DNA from: Vallitalea okinawensis
GTDB lineage: Bacteria > Bacillota > Clostridia > Lachnospirales > PQDH01
Direction of reading: 5' to 3'
DNA: 64,000 nucleotides
NCBI RefSeq assembly: GCF_002964605.1
Contig: NZ_PQDH01000002.1
Span: 915,090-979,089, forward strand
In this document: piece by piece, positions 17,963 to 27,604 of the stretch
Position numbering within the stretch: the stretch's first letter is position 1
How the letters are laid out: each line of letters opens with the position of its first letter
The notes under the pieces: model-generated
Databases searched by the model: none
Seen by the model: only the letters and a program-made list of their open reading frames with translations
What the model was told of the DNA's origin: nothing
Position numbers and translations under genes: made by a program

Positions 17963-18577
17963 TTATTCATTATCACCATCGTATAAATCAAATTGCTCCG
18001 CAATAAACTCTAAAGGTGCATAGGGTACTTCTTCTGGATCAAGTAGATGAACTTTATCATTAACTATTACCACTAAATGATCGGTATCAAACTCCATCCA
18101 AGTGTCTCCATCTGTAATGATTACTTCATTATCTCCATCATAATATAAATCTAGCCCCATACCATCTACAATCATATTCGAAGGAATAATGATTGCTTTT
18201 CCTTGAATAAATTCCGGAACCTCATCTTCCTTGTCTTCGTCTTCCTCATCCTGATCCTTATCATCTTCTTCAAGATCAAGTACTTCTTCAATTTTTTCGA
18301 TTTTATTAAGTATAGCTTCTCGCTCACTCTTACTAATATCTAAGTCACTAATTACTTCTTCAATGTCTTTCAGATATCCATAAATCTCAATAACATCATC
18401 ATCTTTGTAAACATCAAAATCGGATAGATTATGCTTTTCAATATAACGTTCTGCATTACGCTCATGTACTTCTTTACTTTTTTCCTGACCATGATTAGTT
18501 TTTGTGGTTTTTGCCGAAGCTGTTAAAGTTAACATAAGCAAGAATCCTATTGTTACATACATTTTAAAATATTTCAT
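17963..18577 (-). CDS. Secreted acidic protein of unknown function
   Basis: A 204-residue protein with a signal peptide (MKYFKMYVTIGFLLMLTLTASA). The mature part has a helical charged half, an Asp/Glu/Lys run near residues 100-118 (EDDKDQDEEDEDKEDEVPE), and a C-terminal beta-rich half (FIQGKAIIIPSNMIVDG, LYYDGDNEVIITDGDTW, LVVIVNDKVHLLDPEEV). No anchor and no family I recognise. It lies just upstream of sigI on the same strand but has its own terminator. Its acidic, secreted nature resembles the 883-residue protein on the other side of sigI-rsgI, so co-regulation is plausible. Confidence 0.65.
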   Translation of the reverse strand: MKYFKMYVTIGFLLMLTLTASAKTTKTNHGQEKSKEVHERNAERYIEKHNLSDFDVYKDDDVIEIYGYLKDIEEVISDLDISKSEREAILNKIEKIEEVLDLEEDDKDQDEEDEDKEDEVPEFIQGKAIIIPSNMIVDGMGLDLYYDGDNEVIITDGDTWMEFDTDHLVVIVNDKVHLLDPEEVPYAPLEFIAEQFDLYDGDNE

Positions 18578-18657
18578 CTTTCATGCCTCCAAATTTTTCT
18601 ATTATTATATTATTCGTAAATACCATTTAAAAAAGGGACCAGAAATAAAAAAATTTT

Positions 18658-18689
18658 AAAACCCTACTAGACTAAGTTAGTAGGGTTTT
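18658..18689. terminator. Intrinsic terminator after the opp operon
   Basis: A 12-bp perfect stem AAAACCCTACTA/TAGTAGGGTTTT with an 8-base loop. Confidence 0.8.
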
Positions 18690-18702
18690 AAATACTCTCA
18701 AT

Positions 18703-19674
18703 TTATTTAACTATATGGCATGCAACAAAATGACCTTCTGATACTTCTCTAAATGCAGGACAGGCTTCTTTACAGATATGCTGTGCATAAGGACATCTTG
18801 TATGGAACTTACAACCTTCTGGTGGATTAGATGGAGATGGTATGTCACCTTCTAATACTGAACTGTCTTTCTTCAATCTTGGATGTTTCGCAGGTATTGA
18901 ATCAATTAAAGCCTTTGTATAAGGATGTTTTGGATCCTTGTATATTTGATTCGTATCTGCTAACTCTACGATATTTCCTAAGTACATAACGGCGACACGA
19001 TCACTGATATGTTTGACTACACTGAGATCATGGGAAATAAAGAGATAACTAAAGCCAAATTCCTCTTGCAAATCCATCATTAGATTAATAACCTGGGCTT
19101 GAATAGAAACATCAAGGGCTGATACTGGTTCGTCCGCAACAATAAATTCAGGTTCAAGGGCCAAAGCTCTTGCGATACCAATACGTTGTCGTTGACCACC
19201 AGAAAATTCATGAGGATAACGATTCATATGATAGGCACTTAGTCCACTTCGCTCTAGAGCCATGATCACCCGTTCTTCTATCTCTTTCCCCTTGCAAATA
19301 TTGTGAGCTTTCAAAGCCTCTCCAACTGTCTGCATAACATTTCTACGGGGATTCAGAGAACTATAAGGATCTTGAAAAATGATTTGCATATCTGTTCTAA
19401 GTTGCTTCATTTTACTAGAGCCGTAATTATAAATATTCTCGCCCTTATAGTAAACTTCTCCTTCAGTAGCATCTAAAAGCCGAAGTAATGTTTTACCTGT
19501 TGTTGATTTACCGCAACCAGATTCGCCTACAATACTTAAAGTCTCTCCCTTATGAATAGAAAAGTCTACTCCGTCTACGGCTTTACAGTAACCAACAGTA
19601 CGTTTGAAAAAACCTTTCTGTATGGGGAAGTATTTTTTTAGATTATTGACTTGTAATAAAACCTCTTGACTCAT
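18703..19674 (-). CDS. oppF: Oligopeptide/dipeptide ABC transporter ATP-binding protein (OppF type)
   Basis: A 323-residue ATPase with Walker [10 protein letters not shown] near residue 52, a Q-loop (IIFQDPYSSLNPR), signature EFSGGQRQRIGIARAL, Walker B FIVADEPVSALDVS and switch His in ISHDLSVVKH. The C-terminal extension with CKFHTRCPYAQHICKEACP is the Cys-rich oligo_HPY region (possible Fe-S site) typical of Opp/Dpp ATPases. The N-terminal LLQVNNLKKYFPIQKGFFKRTVG extension is characteristic of OppF rather than OppD. It overlaps oppD by 4 bases and is the last gene of the operon. Confidence 0.93.
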   Translation of the reverse strand: MSQEVLLQVNNLKKYFPIQKGFFKRTVGYCKAVDGVDFSIHKGETLSIVGESGCGKSTTGKTLLRLLDATEGEVYYKGENIYNYGSSKMKQLRTDMQIIFQDPYSSLNPRRNVMQTVGEALKAHNICKGKEIEERVIMALERSGLSAYHMNRYPHEFSGGQRQRIGIARALALEPEFIVADEPVSALDVSIQAQVINLMMDLQEEFGFSYLFISHDLSVVKHISDRVAVMYLGNIVELADTNQIYKDPKHPYTKALIDSIPAKHPRLKKDSSVLEGDIPSPSNPPEGCKFHTRCPYAQHICKEACPAFREVSEGHFVACHIVK

Positions 19675-20648
19675 CTCTCACCCTCCTCATACAAAAGACA
19701 GCTAACTTTATGTCCTTCAACTACTTCTCTTAACTCGGGTAGTTTTTCTTTACAGAGTTCCGTTGCCTTTTCACATCTTGGATGGAATGGGCATCCCTTT
19801 GGCATAGATAATGGATTGGGTACAACCCCATCTATATTAGCTAGACGTTCTTTATCATTATCGATATCAGGAATAGAACCTAATAATCCTATTGTATATG
19901 GATGCATCGGATTATCATAGAGCTCAAGTGAATCAGCCTCTTCAACTATTCTACCAGCATACATAACTACAACATGATCCGCCATCTCAGCAACTACACC
20001 TAAATCATGGGTTATAAATACAATCGACATACCATACTTTTCTTGCAATTCATTCATCAACTCTAAAATCTGAGCTTGAATCGTCACATCAAGAGCTGTT
20101 GTGGGTTCATCTGCAATCAACAATTCAGGTTCACAAGCAAGGGCCATGGCAATCATAACACGTTGGCGCATACCGCCAGATAATTGATGCGGATATTCAT
20201 TAACAACCTCATCCGCACGAGGTATACCTACACGAGTTAATAATTCAACAGCTTCTTTTTTTGCCGCTTTCTTTGACATTCCTCTATGCAAAATCAAAGG
20301 TTCACCTACTTGCCTTCCAATGGTGAAAACAGGATTAAGGGATGTCATGGGCTCTTGAAAAATCATGGATATTTTATTCCCTCGTACTTGACGAATTTCT
20401 TCTTCTCTATAATGAAGCAAATCTTTACCTTGAAAATTCACCTGTCCACTTATAATTTCGCCCTTTTTATCAATCAATTGCATGATGGATAGAGATGTAA
20501 CACTCTTACCACAACCTGATTCGCCTACAATACAAAGGGTTTTCCCCTTGTCCACACTGAAATCTACTCCGTCAACTGCATGAACATCTCCCTTTTTCGT
20601 ATGAAAATATGTTCGTAAATCTTTTACCTCTAATAATGTATTTTCCAT
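19671..20648 (-). CDS. oppD: Oligopeptide/dipeptide ABC transporter ATP-binding protein (OppD type)
   Basis: A 325-residue ATPase: Walker [10 protein letters not shown] near residue 39, [14 protein letters not shown], signature [16 protein letters not shown], Walker [29 protein letters not shown], and the C-terminal Cys-rich tail ([20 protein letters not shown]). Pairs with OppF to power the OppBC channel on the cytoplasmic face. Eight bases separate it from oppC. Confidence 0.93.
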   Translation of the reverse strand: MENTLLEVKDLRTYFHTKKGDVHAVDGVDFSVDKGKTLCIVGESGCGKSVTSLSIMQLIDKKGEIISGQVNFQGKDLLHYREEEIRQVRGNKISMIFQEPMTSLNPVFTIGRQVGEPLILHRGMSKKAAKKEAVELLTRVGIPRADEVVNEYPHQLSGGMRQRVMIAMALACEPELLIADEPTTALDVTIQAQILELMNELQEKYGMSIVFITHDLGVVAEMADHVVVMYAGRIVEEADSLELYDNPMHPYTIGLLGSIPDIDNDKERLANIDGVVPNPLSMPKGCPFHPRCEKATELCKEKLPELREVVEGHKVSCLLYEEGER

Positions 20649-20656
20649 GTCATCAC

Positions 20657-21574
20657 CTACTTCCTACTCTTTGGATCGAAGGCGTCACGTAATCCTTCTC
20701 CGATAAGATTAATACTTAATACAGCTGTAAATAAGACTAAACCAGGTAAAATCCATAGCCACGTACGTTCAGTAAATATATAATAGTCTCTGGCAGAATT
20801 GATCAAGTTTCCCCAACTGGGTACAGGTGGTACTATACCAAGACCAATATAGGATAATACTGACTCAGTTATGATAGCTCCAGCCAAACCAAAAGTAGCA
20901 CTAACGACGATATAACCTATAGTGTTTGGAATCAAATGCACAAAAATTTTCCTCATTGTCGATAAGCCCAGTGCAGTAGTAGCTTGCATAAATTCCTGCT
21001 CTTTTAAAGAAAGTATTTCACCACGTATCATCCTTGATAAGCCTGGCCATGACATGAGCCCCAGTAATACCATTACCAAATACATTCTATTTTCTGGTCT
21101 GATTATATCCATCGTCACAGCCGATATGGTAATCATCAGTGGTAAAAAAGGTAAACTCATAACGATCTCTGCAAAACGCATGAGAAAATTATCGATACGT
21201 CCTCCAAAATAACCAGCACTACCACCCACTATAATGGCCAAAATAGTACTAATGGTTGTCGCTATTAGACCAATTAATAGTGAAACTCTTCCTCCATAAA
21301 GAATTCTTGTTAAGTAATCACGTCCAAGATCATCGGTCCCAAACCAATGCTCCTCATTAGGCTCTAGATTAGAGTTCAAAAAATCCATGGCATCCCTTTC
21401 ATAAGGCGTTAGTAGAGGTGCAAAAATAACAGCAAATAATATAATTGAAAAGACAACAAGTCCAAATACAGCTAGTTTATTATCTGTAAAGGCTTGCCAT
21501 CTCAGCTTTCCAGGGCTTTCAATGGACTCTAACTTAACCTGCACTCTGCTTTTTCTTCTAGGTATAATTTTCAC
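20657..21574 (-). CDS. oppC: Oligopeptide/dipeptide ABC transporter permease (OppC type)
   Basis: A 305-residue inner-membrane permease with one N-terminal helix (LAVFGLVVFSIILFAVIFAPLLTPY), the EHWFGTDDLGRDYLTRILYGGRVSL segment typical of OppC/DppC, then five helices; the EAA coupling loop reads MQATTALGLSTMRKIFVHLIPN. It forms the channel together with OppB. Twelve bases separate it from oppB. Confidence 0.92.
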   Translation of the reverse strand: MKIIPRRKSRVQVKLESIESPGKLRWQAFTDNKLAVFGLVVFSIILFAVIFAPLLTPYERDAMDFLNSNLEPNEEHWFGTDDLGRDYLTRILYGGRVSLLIGLIATTISTILAIIVGGSAGYFGGRIDNFLMRFAEIVMSLPFLPLMITISAVTMDIIRPENRMYLVMVLLGLMSWPGLSRMIRGEILSLKEQEFMQATTALGLSTMRKIFVHLIPNTIGYIVVSATFGLAGAIITESVLSYIGLGIVPPVPSWGNLINSARDYYIFTERTWLWILPGLVLFTAVLSINLIGEGLRDAFDPKSRK

Positions 21575-21586
21575 TCTGCTCCCCCC

Positions 21587-22549
21587 TTAATCCACTTTGA
21601 TCCTTGGATCTACCACTGCATAGCATATATCCGCAAATAGATTACCGATTAAAGTTAGCAATGCAAAGAAAACCAAGGTAGCCATCATTAAATTATAATC
21701 CCTATTAAAGACAGAATCTAACATAATCCTACCAATTCCAGGCCAATTAAATACTGTTTCCAATACGGCTGCTCCAGAAAAAAGTAGTGGTATTTCAAAT
21801 CCTAATAGGGTAACAATGGAAATAAGAGAGTTACGAAAAGCGTGAGAATAGATTACTTTACGCTCTGAAAGTCCTTTCGCCCTAGCTGTACGTACATAAT
21901 CTTGATTGATGGAGTTGAGCATATTCATACGTACATATCGTATATAACGAGGAAGACTTACAATAATTAGCGTTAATGCTGGTAGGAACATATGATGTAA
22001 AACATCCATGAAGCTTTTGACACCTTCATAATGAGCTCCTGCGGTAACCATACCTGATACAGGGGTCCAATCTAGCTTGATGGAGAACAAAAAGATTAAA
22101 ACTAGTCCCACGAAAAATGTGGGAAATGACACCCCTACATAAGACGTGACGGTGACAAAACGATCAAACAGTCCATCCTTATGAACCGCCACATATATCC
22201 CCAGAGGAATTGCTAAAAGGTATGTAAAAAGAAATACAAAAACATTGAGCTTCAAAGAGTTAATGATATAAGGTACTATGACTTCTTCAACAGGTTTGTT
22301 ATAGATAGTTGATTTTCCAAAATCAAGTTGAAGCACATTAGTTATCCAAATACCATATCGTACATGTATCGGATCATTTAACCCTAATCGTTCTCTCTCT
22401 GCTTGTTTTTGTTCTGCTGTAGCTCTAGGATCCATATTGGCACCTATAGGTTCACCAGGCGTTAAAACAATAATGGAGAAAATGATGATTGATATGAGAA
22501 ACATTACAGGTATCAGTTGCAGTAATCTCTTAATGATATATTTAATCAT
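21587..22549 (-). CDS. oppB: Oligopeptide/dipeptide ABC transporter permease (OppB type)
   Basis: A 320-residue permease with six predicted helices: N-terminal KYIIKRLLQLIPVMFLISIIIF, the GEPIGANMDPRATAEQ external loop, and the EAA loop YVRTARAKGLSERKVIYSHAFRNSLI that contacts the ATPases. First permease gene after oppA, separated from it by a hairpin that may lower its expression relative to the binding protein. Confidence 0.92.
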   Translation of the reverse strand: MIKYIIKRLLQLIPVMFLISIIIFSIIVLTPGEPIGANMDPRATAEQKQAERERLGLNDPIHVRYGIWITNVLQLDFGKSTIYNKPVEEVIVPYIINSLKLNVFVFLFTYLLAIPLGIYVAVHKDGLFDRFVTVTSYVGVSFPTFFVGLVLIFLFSIKLDWTPVSGMVTAGAHYEGVKSFMDVLHHMFLPALTLIIVSLPRYIRYVRMNMLNSINQDYVRTARAKGLSERKVIYSHAFRNSLISIVTLLGFEIPLLFSGAAVLETVFNWPGIGRIMLDSVFNRDYNLMMATLVFFALLTLIGNLFADICYAVVDPRIKVD

Positions 22550-22571
22550 GTTCTACCCTTCTTTCTTGGTT

Positions 22572-22601
22572 AAAAGAGCCAAGAAATCTCTTGGCTCTTT
22601 T
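22572..22601. terminator. Attenuator hairpin between oppA and oppB
   Basis: A 12-13 bp stem AAAGAGCCAAGA/TCTTGGCTCTTT lies in the 64-base gap. In the operon's direction it has only a short T-tract, so partial read-through fits a high ratio of binding protein to permease. Confidence 0.65.
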
Positions 22602-22613
22602 TTATTCCTTTGA

Positions 22614-24377
22614 TTACTTAACAGCAATATCATGAATAATCATATCAATATCTACAAATGGAGACGTTGTATAGTTTTCAACTCTACCATTAACACATTC
22701 TAATTCTTCATTATTATTGATGAGTATATATGGTAATTCCTCATTAAATAACAATGCCCATTCTTCAAAGATTTCAATTTGTTTATCCAAATCAAATTCT
22801 GTAGAAGCCATATCTAACAATTCATCATTTCTTGCATTACGATACCCTACACTATTGTTTCCATCTGGTACATCAACACTTGAATGGAAAGTGGTATAGT
22901 TAGAAGTAGGAAGATTGGTTAAGCTCCATGCCATGTTATAGAGTTGGAAATCTCTCTCGAGATATACCTTTTCAACCAATGTATTAAATTCCATTTGTTC
23001 TGCTATAAGCTCAACGCCAACTTCTTTCCAATAAGCAGTTAGCATAGGAATTAAGGTTTCTACATAGCGACTATCTGTATAGGTTAACCATTTTAATTCA
23101 AGCTTTTTACCATCTTTATAGCGATAGCCATCATCGCCTGTCTTCCAGCCAGCTTCTTCTAATAAAGCAACAGCTTTCTCTTTATCGTATGTATAAGGAT
23201 TAACCTTAGATTTAAGTGATTCTGTATTAGCATAACTTACTTCTGAGAAAGGTACATCAAGGACAATTGAATGACCATCATAGTATTTTTGAACAAAAGC
23301 CCTTCTATCAAATGCATAAGTTAATGCTTGTCGAACCTTCATATCGGATAAGATTTCATCACGCATATTAAAGCCCATATACCCATATCCATTTGATGGG
23401 AAAGTATGTGGCATAACATAATCTAGGCGATCAACTACACCAAAGTTTTCAGGTGTAGGAGCAACGTTAAGAAGGATATCTAAGTCGCCTTTTTCTAGTT
23501 CTGCCATTTGCGTATCCACAGTAGTCATTTTGTAGATTAATTTTTCCATCTTAGGAGCACCTAAGTGATAGTCATCATTACGTTCAAATTCAATAAATTG
23601 AGTAGGTTCAAAATGAACAATCTTGTATGGTCCAGAACCAACCCATTCATAAGCATTCATTTGATCTCTTAATTGTTGCGTATTACCATATTCATAAGCA
23701 TAAACAGATTCAGGCATGATCTGCGTAGTCATATTACTTATATTATCAAATCGAGGTTCAGTAAATGTAAAGGATACTGTGTACTCATCGAGGACTTTTA
23801 TACCTGTTACATCATCTGCCTCTCCATTTTTATAAGCTTCTACACCTTCCATAAATTCTACGACTGAGAAATAACGACCATCATAACTAGGATCAGCTAA
23901 AATCTCATATGTAAACTTAACGTCATTAGCTGTCAATGGCTCGCCGTTTGTAAAATTGATATTATCTTTCAATTTGAATGTGTAAGTTAAGTTATCTTCT
24001 GATAATTCATAACTTTCAGCCACGTCTGGAATAAACTGGCCTGACTCATCTACAGATAGTAAGCCATCGAAAATAATACCACATGTATAGCCATCATATG
24101 TTGTTGAGTAATACACTGGTAAAGCTTCTCCTTTTGGAGCTGGCATACCAACAACTAATGTATCTGCTGCATTAGCTCTTGTACTAGCCGGATTAGGGTC
24201 TTCTGTTGGTTCTTCTTTCTTGTCTTCTTTCTTTTCTTCTTTTTTATCTTCTTTTTGTTCCGTCGTAATACTGTTTTCTTCACCACTTGCATCTTCTGTT
24301 TCATTTGAGCCACAACCTACTAGGAGTAATGATAAGACAAAAACCATAGTCAACATTAAAGCAAAAACTTTTTTCAT
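22614..24377 (-). CDS. oppA: Oligopeptide/dipeptide-binding lipoprotein (SBP family 5)
   Basis: A 587-residue extracellular substrate-binding lipoprotein. Signal peptide and lipobox LLLVGCGS place the lipidated Cys at residue 22; a Lys/Glu-rich linker (~35-60) follows; then the SBP_bac_5 domain (YTFKLKDNINFTNGEPLTANDVKFTYE; MAELEKGDLDILLN; VRQALTYAFDRRAFV). It delivers peptides, or possibly other solutes of this broad family (dipeptides, nickel, glycans), to OppBCDF. It is the first gene of the operon, behind a strong promoter and a dyad. Confidence 0.92.
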   Translation of the reverse strand: MKKVFALMLTMVFVLSLLLVGCGSNETEDASGEENSITTEQKEDKKEEKKEDKKEEPTEDPNPASTRANAADTLVVGMPAPKGEALPVYYSTTYDGYTCGIIFDGLLSVDESGQFIPDVAESYELSEDNLTYTFKLKDNINFTNGEPLTANDVKFTYEILADPSYDGRYFSVVEFMEGVEAYKNGEADDVTGIKVLDEYTVSFTFTEPRFDNISNMTTQIMPESVYAYEYGNTQQLRDQMNAYEWVGSGPYKIVHFEPTQFIEFERNDDYHLGAPKMEKLIYKMTTVDTQMAELEKGDLDILLNVAPTPENFGVVDRLDYVMPHTFPSNGYGYMGFNMRDEILSDMKVRQALTYAFDRRAFVQKYYDGHSIVLDVPFSEVSYANTESLKSKVNPYTYDKEKAVALLEEAGWKTGDDGYRYKDGKKLELKWLTYTDSRYVETLIPMLTAYWKEVGVELIAEQMEFNTLVEKVYLERDFQLYNMAWSLTNLPTSNYTTFHSSVDVPDGNNSVGYRNARNDELLDMASTEFDLDKQIEIFEEWALLFNEELPYILINNNEELECVNGRVENYTTSPFVDIDMIIHDIAVK

Positions 24378-24431
24378 GTTTTCCCCTCCTTAAAAGGTAG
24401 ATCACCCATCTTGGGTAATCATTATTAAAGT

Positions 24432-24489
24432 TTACAAATATCTACATTTGTAATAAATTGATTATAATATACTCGCCCACTATTGTCAA
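24432..24489 (-). promoter_or_regulatory. Promoter and operator-like dyad of the opp operon
   Basis: On the minus strand: TTGACA (24489-24484), 17-base spacer, TATAAT (24466-24461). Just downstream, around the expected start site, is a perfect dyad TTACAAAT-N6-ATTTGTAA (24432-24453), a likely repressor site. The binding factor is unknown. Confidence 0.7.
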
Positions 24490-24589
24490 TATGTACCAAC
24501 TACAGCAAATTTTCCAGTATTTATAACTGGTTACCAATAAAATTGTATGTAATTTAATGAATATTATAAATATTTTAAATTAAAAAAAG

Positions 24590-24624
24590 GCATATAATTA
24601 TTGATGAATTCTAATCATATGCCT
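24590..24624 (-). terminator. Intrinsic terminator of sspH
   Basis: Minus-strand arm AGGCATAT pairs with ATATGCCT followed by a seven-base T run. Confidence 0.75.
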
Positions 24625-24643
24625 ATAAAGAGTACATTAAAAA

Positions 24644-24823
24644 TTAATCTTCCGTAAGATCATCAATCTTAACAACCCGAGTACCATAGTCATCACTTAA
24701 ACCTTCTACCTCAGCTTTATTTTCTTCTTCATTTAACCCTTTAATCCAAATAGAAGTCCCAAAATATGTGACGTCAATAACACCTTTTGATTCATATATT
24801 TCTTTCGCTCGTTTAAAATTCAT
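24644..24823 (-). CDS. sspH: H-type small acid-soluble spore protein
   Basis: A 59-residue frame starting MNFKRAKEIYESKGVIDVTY and ending VVKIDDLTED. The opening (M-N-x-x-R-A-K-E-I-x-E-S, then V-x-V-T-Y-x-G-x-x-I-W-I) and length match the SspH family of minor forespore proteins, which are packaged in dormant spores. An ideal ribosome binding site (AAGGAGG) lies 8 bases before the ATG, and a terminator follows. Upstream GGTATG-N17-CATAATA (minus strand, ~24860-24890) resembles a sigma-G promoter, as expected for an SASP gene. It shows that the organism forms endospores. Confidence 0.88.
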   Translation of the reverse strand: MNFKRAKEIYESKGVIDVTYFGTSIWIKGLNEEENKAEVEGLSDDYGTRVVKIDDLTED

Positions 24824-24829
24824 GGAACT

Positions 24830-25175
24830 AACCTCCTTATAGATTCACTTTTCTATGTGCTTATTATGGCACTCTTATAATTTTTCATACCCAGTATAAA
24901 AAGAATTTATTTGATTCTGACTCAGTGAAATTGTCCAATACTTATACAGAAATTTTTTTTGCTAAAGCTTTAAAAAAATATTAAATAAATTTTACAATTT
25001 TATTACACTAAAGTATCAGATGAATTATTTTACAATGAGTATTACTTTGTTTCATACCAGTCAATAAGGAAATTAACAGGTTACTGGCTCTTTAAAAATC
25101 TATATAAATATGCAAGAATAGTATTATCAGAAAATCAAATGATTTTTCAATTTATTAAAGGTAAGGACGTTGATC
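24830..25175. other. Divergent regulatory region sspH / mocR
   Basis: AT-rich, no gene. Holds a possible sigma-G site for sspH near 24860-24890 and, close to the MocR gene, an inverted pair CCAGT ... ACTGG (~25059-25086) that could be a MocR or other operator. Confidence 0.35.
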
Positions 25176-26615
25176 ATGATCTTTTTAGATTTTAAATTAA
25201 AGAATGATTCATCAAAATATATACAGATCGCTGATTATATTAAAGAACGAATTGTTGATGGGGCACTACGAACTGGTGATAAACTCCCTTCAACCAGACA
25301 GCTAAGCGCATTATTGAAGTTAAGTCGTACAACTATACAATCTGCCTTTCAGCTTCTTGTTGATGATGATTTTATCTATAGTCAGCCTGGTGAAGGTTAT
25401 TATGTTTCTGATAAAGATCCAATCCTTAGAACGCCTTCACACATTCAATGGAAACATTATTTCAATACTAATGGTGAACTAGCGAAAAATATGGACTTAA
25501 TCAAAACCGAGTTGCCATGGAAAAAGAATATGATTTCATTTACCAGCATCGCTCCTGACTCAAGCTACTTTGACACCGATGCTCTAAAAAAATCTTTTCT
25601 TGATATATATAGCCTTGAGAGTAATAAGCTTCTTAACTACGGTTATGCTAAGGGGTATCAACCTCTTATTGACACTTTAAAGACTTATATGCACTCAATG
25701 GGTATTCATCTTAAGGATAAAGACGTACTTATTACGAATGGCTTTACAGAGGGACTCAATCTTGTCTGCAATACCCTTACAGAACAAGGTGATTGTATTT
25801 TATGTGAGAATCCAACCCACCATACTGCCCTAAAAATATTTATGACTCATGGCTTAGTACCCATTGGCATACCACTTTCCGAAAATGGACTTGACCTTCA
25901 ACTCCTTGAGGCTAAAATTCAAGAACATCAACCAAAGTTTTTATATTTAACTCCCTCATATCATAATCCTACTGGAATGGTCATTTCACCACAAAAAAGA
26001 GTTGCTATCATTAACCTTTGCAAAAAGTTAAATATTCCAATTCTTGAAGATGGTTTTAATGAAGAACTACGCTTTTCAGATATCCCCATCAGACCCTTAA
26101 TGAGTTACTCCGGTTATGGGAATGAAGTCATTTACATCGGCAGTTTTTCCAAAATTCTATTCCCCGGTTTAAGACTGGGATGGGTCATGGCAGACCATGA
26201 CGTCATTGATATTTTGGAGAGTTTTAAAAGGACTATGACGATTCATACTTCTACTCTTGATCAAGCTGTGCTTTATCAATACATGAAAGAAGGATACTAT
26301 GATAGGTACTTAAAAAAAGTTCGACAACATTATAAAGAACAATATCAATACGCAGTTGATGAACTGAAGAAATACATTCCATACAAAAAACTCTATGGAG
26401 AAGGTGGCTTACACCTCTTTATTGAAGTCCAGATCAATGCAAGACAACTTCTAGAGAAATGCTATGAACGGGAAGTGTTATTTTTACCTGGAGATATCTT
26501 CCACCTTGATGATGAAGGCAAAAACACGCTACGATTAGGCATCTCTCGTGTTACTAAAAGCGAAATCACAGAAGGCTTTAAGATTATAGGTAACTGTTTG
26601 GAGGAATTACTATGA
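25176..26615 (+). CDS. MocR-family regulator (GntR HTH fused to aminotransferase domain)
   Basis: A 479-residue fusion. Residues ~15-75 are a GntR winged helix (YIQIADYIKERIVDGALRTGDKLPSTRQLSALLKLSRTTIQ); residues ~120-475 are a fold-type I aminotransferase-like domain with PSYHNPTGMVI, ILEDGFNEELRF and the PLP-lysine motif IGSFSKILFPGLRLGW. MocR proteins sense PLP and amino acids rather than catalyse. Its stop overlaps the start of ddl by 4 bases (ATGA), so it probably controls D-alanyl-D-alanine synthesis, as reported for the MocR regulator DdlR of Brevibacillus. Start chosen at ATG 25176, 8 bases after AAGGA. Confidence 0.9.
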   Translation: MIFLDFKLKNDSSKYIQIADYIKERIVDGALRTGDKLPSTRQLSALLKLSRTTIQSAFQLLVDDDFIYSQPGEGYYVSDKDPILRTPSHIQWKHYFNTNGELAKNMDLIKTELPWKKNMISFTSIAPDSSYFDTDALKKSFLDIYSLESNKLLNYGYAKGYQPLIDTLKTYMHSMGIHLKDKDVLITNGFTEGLNLVCNTLTEQGDCILCENPTHHTALKIFMTHGLVPIGIPLSENGLDLQLLEAKIQEHQPKFLYLTPSYHNPTGMVISPQKRVAIINLCKKLNIPILEDGFNEELRFSDIPIRPLMSYSGYGNEVIYIGSFSKILFPGLRLGWVMADHDVIDILESFKRTMTIHTSTLDQAVLYQYMKEGYYDRYLKKVRQHYKEQYQYAVDELKKYIPYKKLYGEGGLHLFIEVQINARQLLEKCYEREVLFLPGDIFHLDDEGKNTLRLGISRVTKSEITEGFKIIGNCLEELL

Positions 26616-27517
26616 CAGTCAGTATTATAATGGGTGGCCCCTCCAGTGAAAGGGATGTATCCATCCATACAGGAAATGAAATTATGAAGTATATTAATAA
26701 CGATTATTATGATGTCAATCCTATATTATTTGATGATAAGCAGCAGTTAATCGATCAATTAAAAGGCACTGAATTTGCCTTCCTTGCTCTACATGGTGCA
26801 TACGGTGAAGACGGTGTCATTCAAGGAACTCTTGAATCTTTAGGTATTCCTTATTCTGGATCTGGTCTCTTATCCAGTGCCTTATGCATGCATAAAGCTA
26901 AGGCCAAAATGCTCATGGAGCATCAGGGTATACCTACCCCTAATTGGCAGCTATTAACATCGGATAAATATTATTGGGTAGATAGAAATCGAATAAAGGT
27001 GGATCTCCCTTTGGTGATTAAACCCAATGCATCTGGTTCGAGTATAGGCACTTCATTGGTTAAGACAACTGATCAATTTGAAGCTGCTCTCAAACAAGCT
27101 TTTCATTATGATCATCAGGTATTATTAGAAGAATATATTGATGGATTGGAAATCACATGTTGTGTTTTAGGTGGCACTCTGTTGCCAATACTGAGTATAC
27201 AACCTGAACATCAGTTTTTTGATTATACATCCAAATATGAAGAAGGTGGCGCATTAGAAGAAGTTATCACACTCCCCACTTCACTTCATACCAAAGTAGA
27301 AGAAACAGCTTTAGCTTGCTATCATTTATTTGAATGTAAAGCTTATGCAAGAGTAGATATGCTGATTAGAGATGATGAACTGTTTGTACTTGAAGTCAAT
27401 ACCCTTCCAGGTATGACTAAGAACAGCTTGTTTCCAAAAAGCGCTGAAGCCCAGGGTTTATCTTTTACAGAACTTATTGATCAAATCATTCAGTTATCCC
27501 TAGCGCCATGTTGTTAA
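26612..27517 (+). CDS. ddl: D-alanine-D-alanine ligase
   Basis: A 301-residue ATP-grasp ligase that makes the D-Ala-D-Ala dipeptide for peptidoglycan. Visible: IIMGGPSSERDVSIHTG near the N-terminus, FLALHGAYGEDGVIQGTLESLGIPYSGSG, VIKPNASGSSIGTSLV, VLLEEYIDGLEITCCVLGG, YARVDMLIRDDELFVLEVNTLPGMT. These cover substrate, ATP and Mg sites in family order; length is normal for the compact type. Translationally coupled to the MocR gene. Confidence 0.93.
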   Translation: MTVSIIMGGPSSERDVSIHTGNEIMKYINNDYYDVNPILFDDKQQLIDQLKGTEFAFLALHGAYGEDGVIQGTLESLGIPYSGSGLLSSALCMHKAKAKMLMEHQGIPTPNWQLLTSDKYYWVDRNRIKVDLPLVIKPNASGSSIGTSLVKTTDQFEAALKQAFHYDHQVLLEEYIDGLEITCCVLGGTLLPILSIQPEHQFFDYTSKYEEGGALEEVITLPTSLHTKVEETALACYHLFECKAYARVDMLIRDDELFVLEVNTLPGMTKNSLFPKSAEAQGLSFTELIDQIIQLSLAPCC

Positions 27518-27566
27518 CTAATAAAAGTACTAAGGTAGGATTAGATAAAAGTTTCCTGAATCACAG

Positions 27567-27597
27567 AAAAAGGTTGGCTCATTTAGAACCAACCTTC
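27567..27597. terminator. Bidirectional intrinsic terminator
   Basis: AAGGTTGG (27569-27576) pairs with CCAACCTT around a loop CTCATTTAGAA; serves ddl and the converging transporter unit. Confidence 0.8.
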
Positions 27598-27604
27598 GTT
27601 TCAT

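Noticed and set aside
17826-18023. 65-codon plus-strand frame near the terminator of the secreted protein
   Set aside because: Runs through a terminator and into the antisense strand of a real gene; no ribosome binding site.
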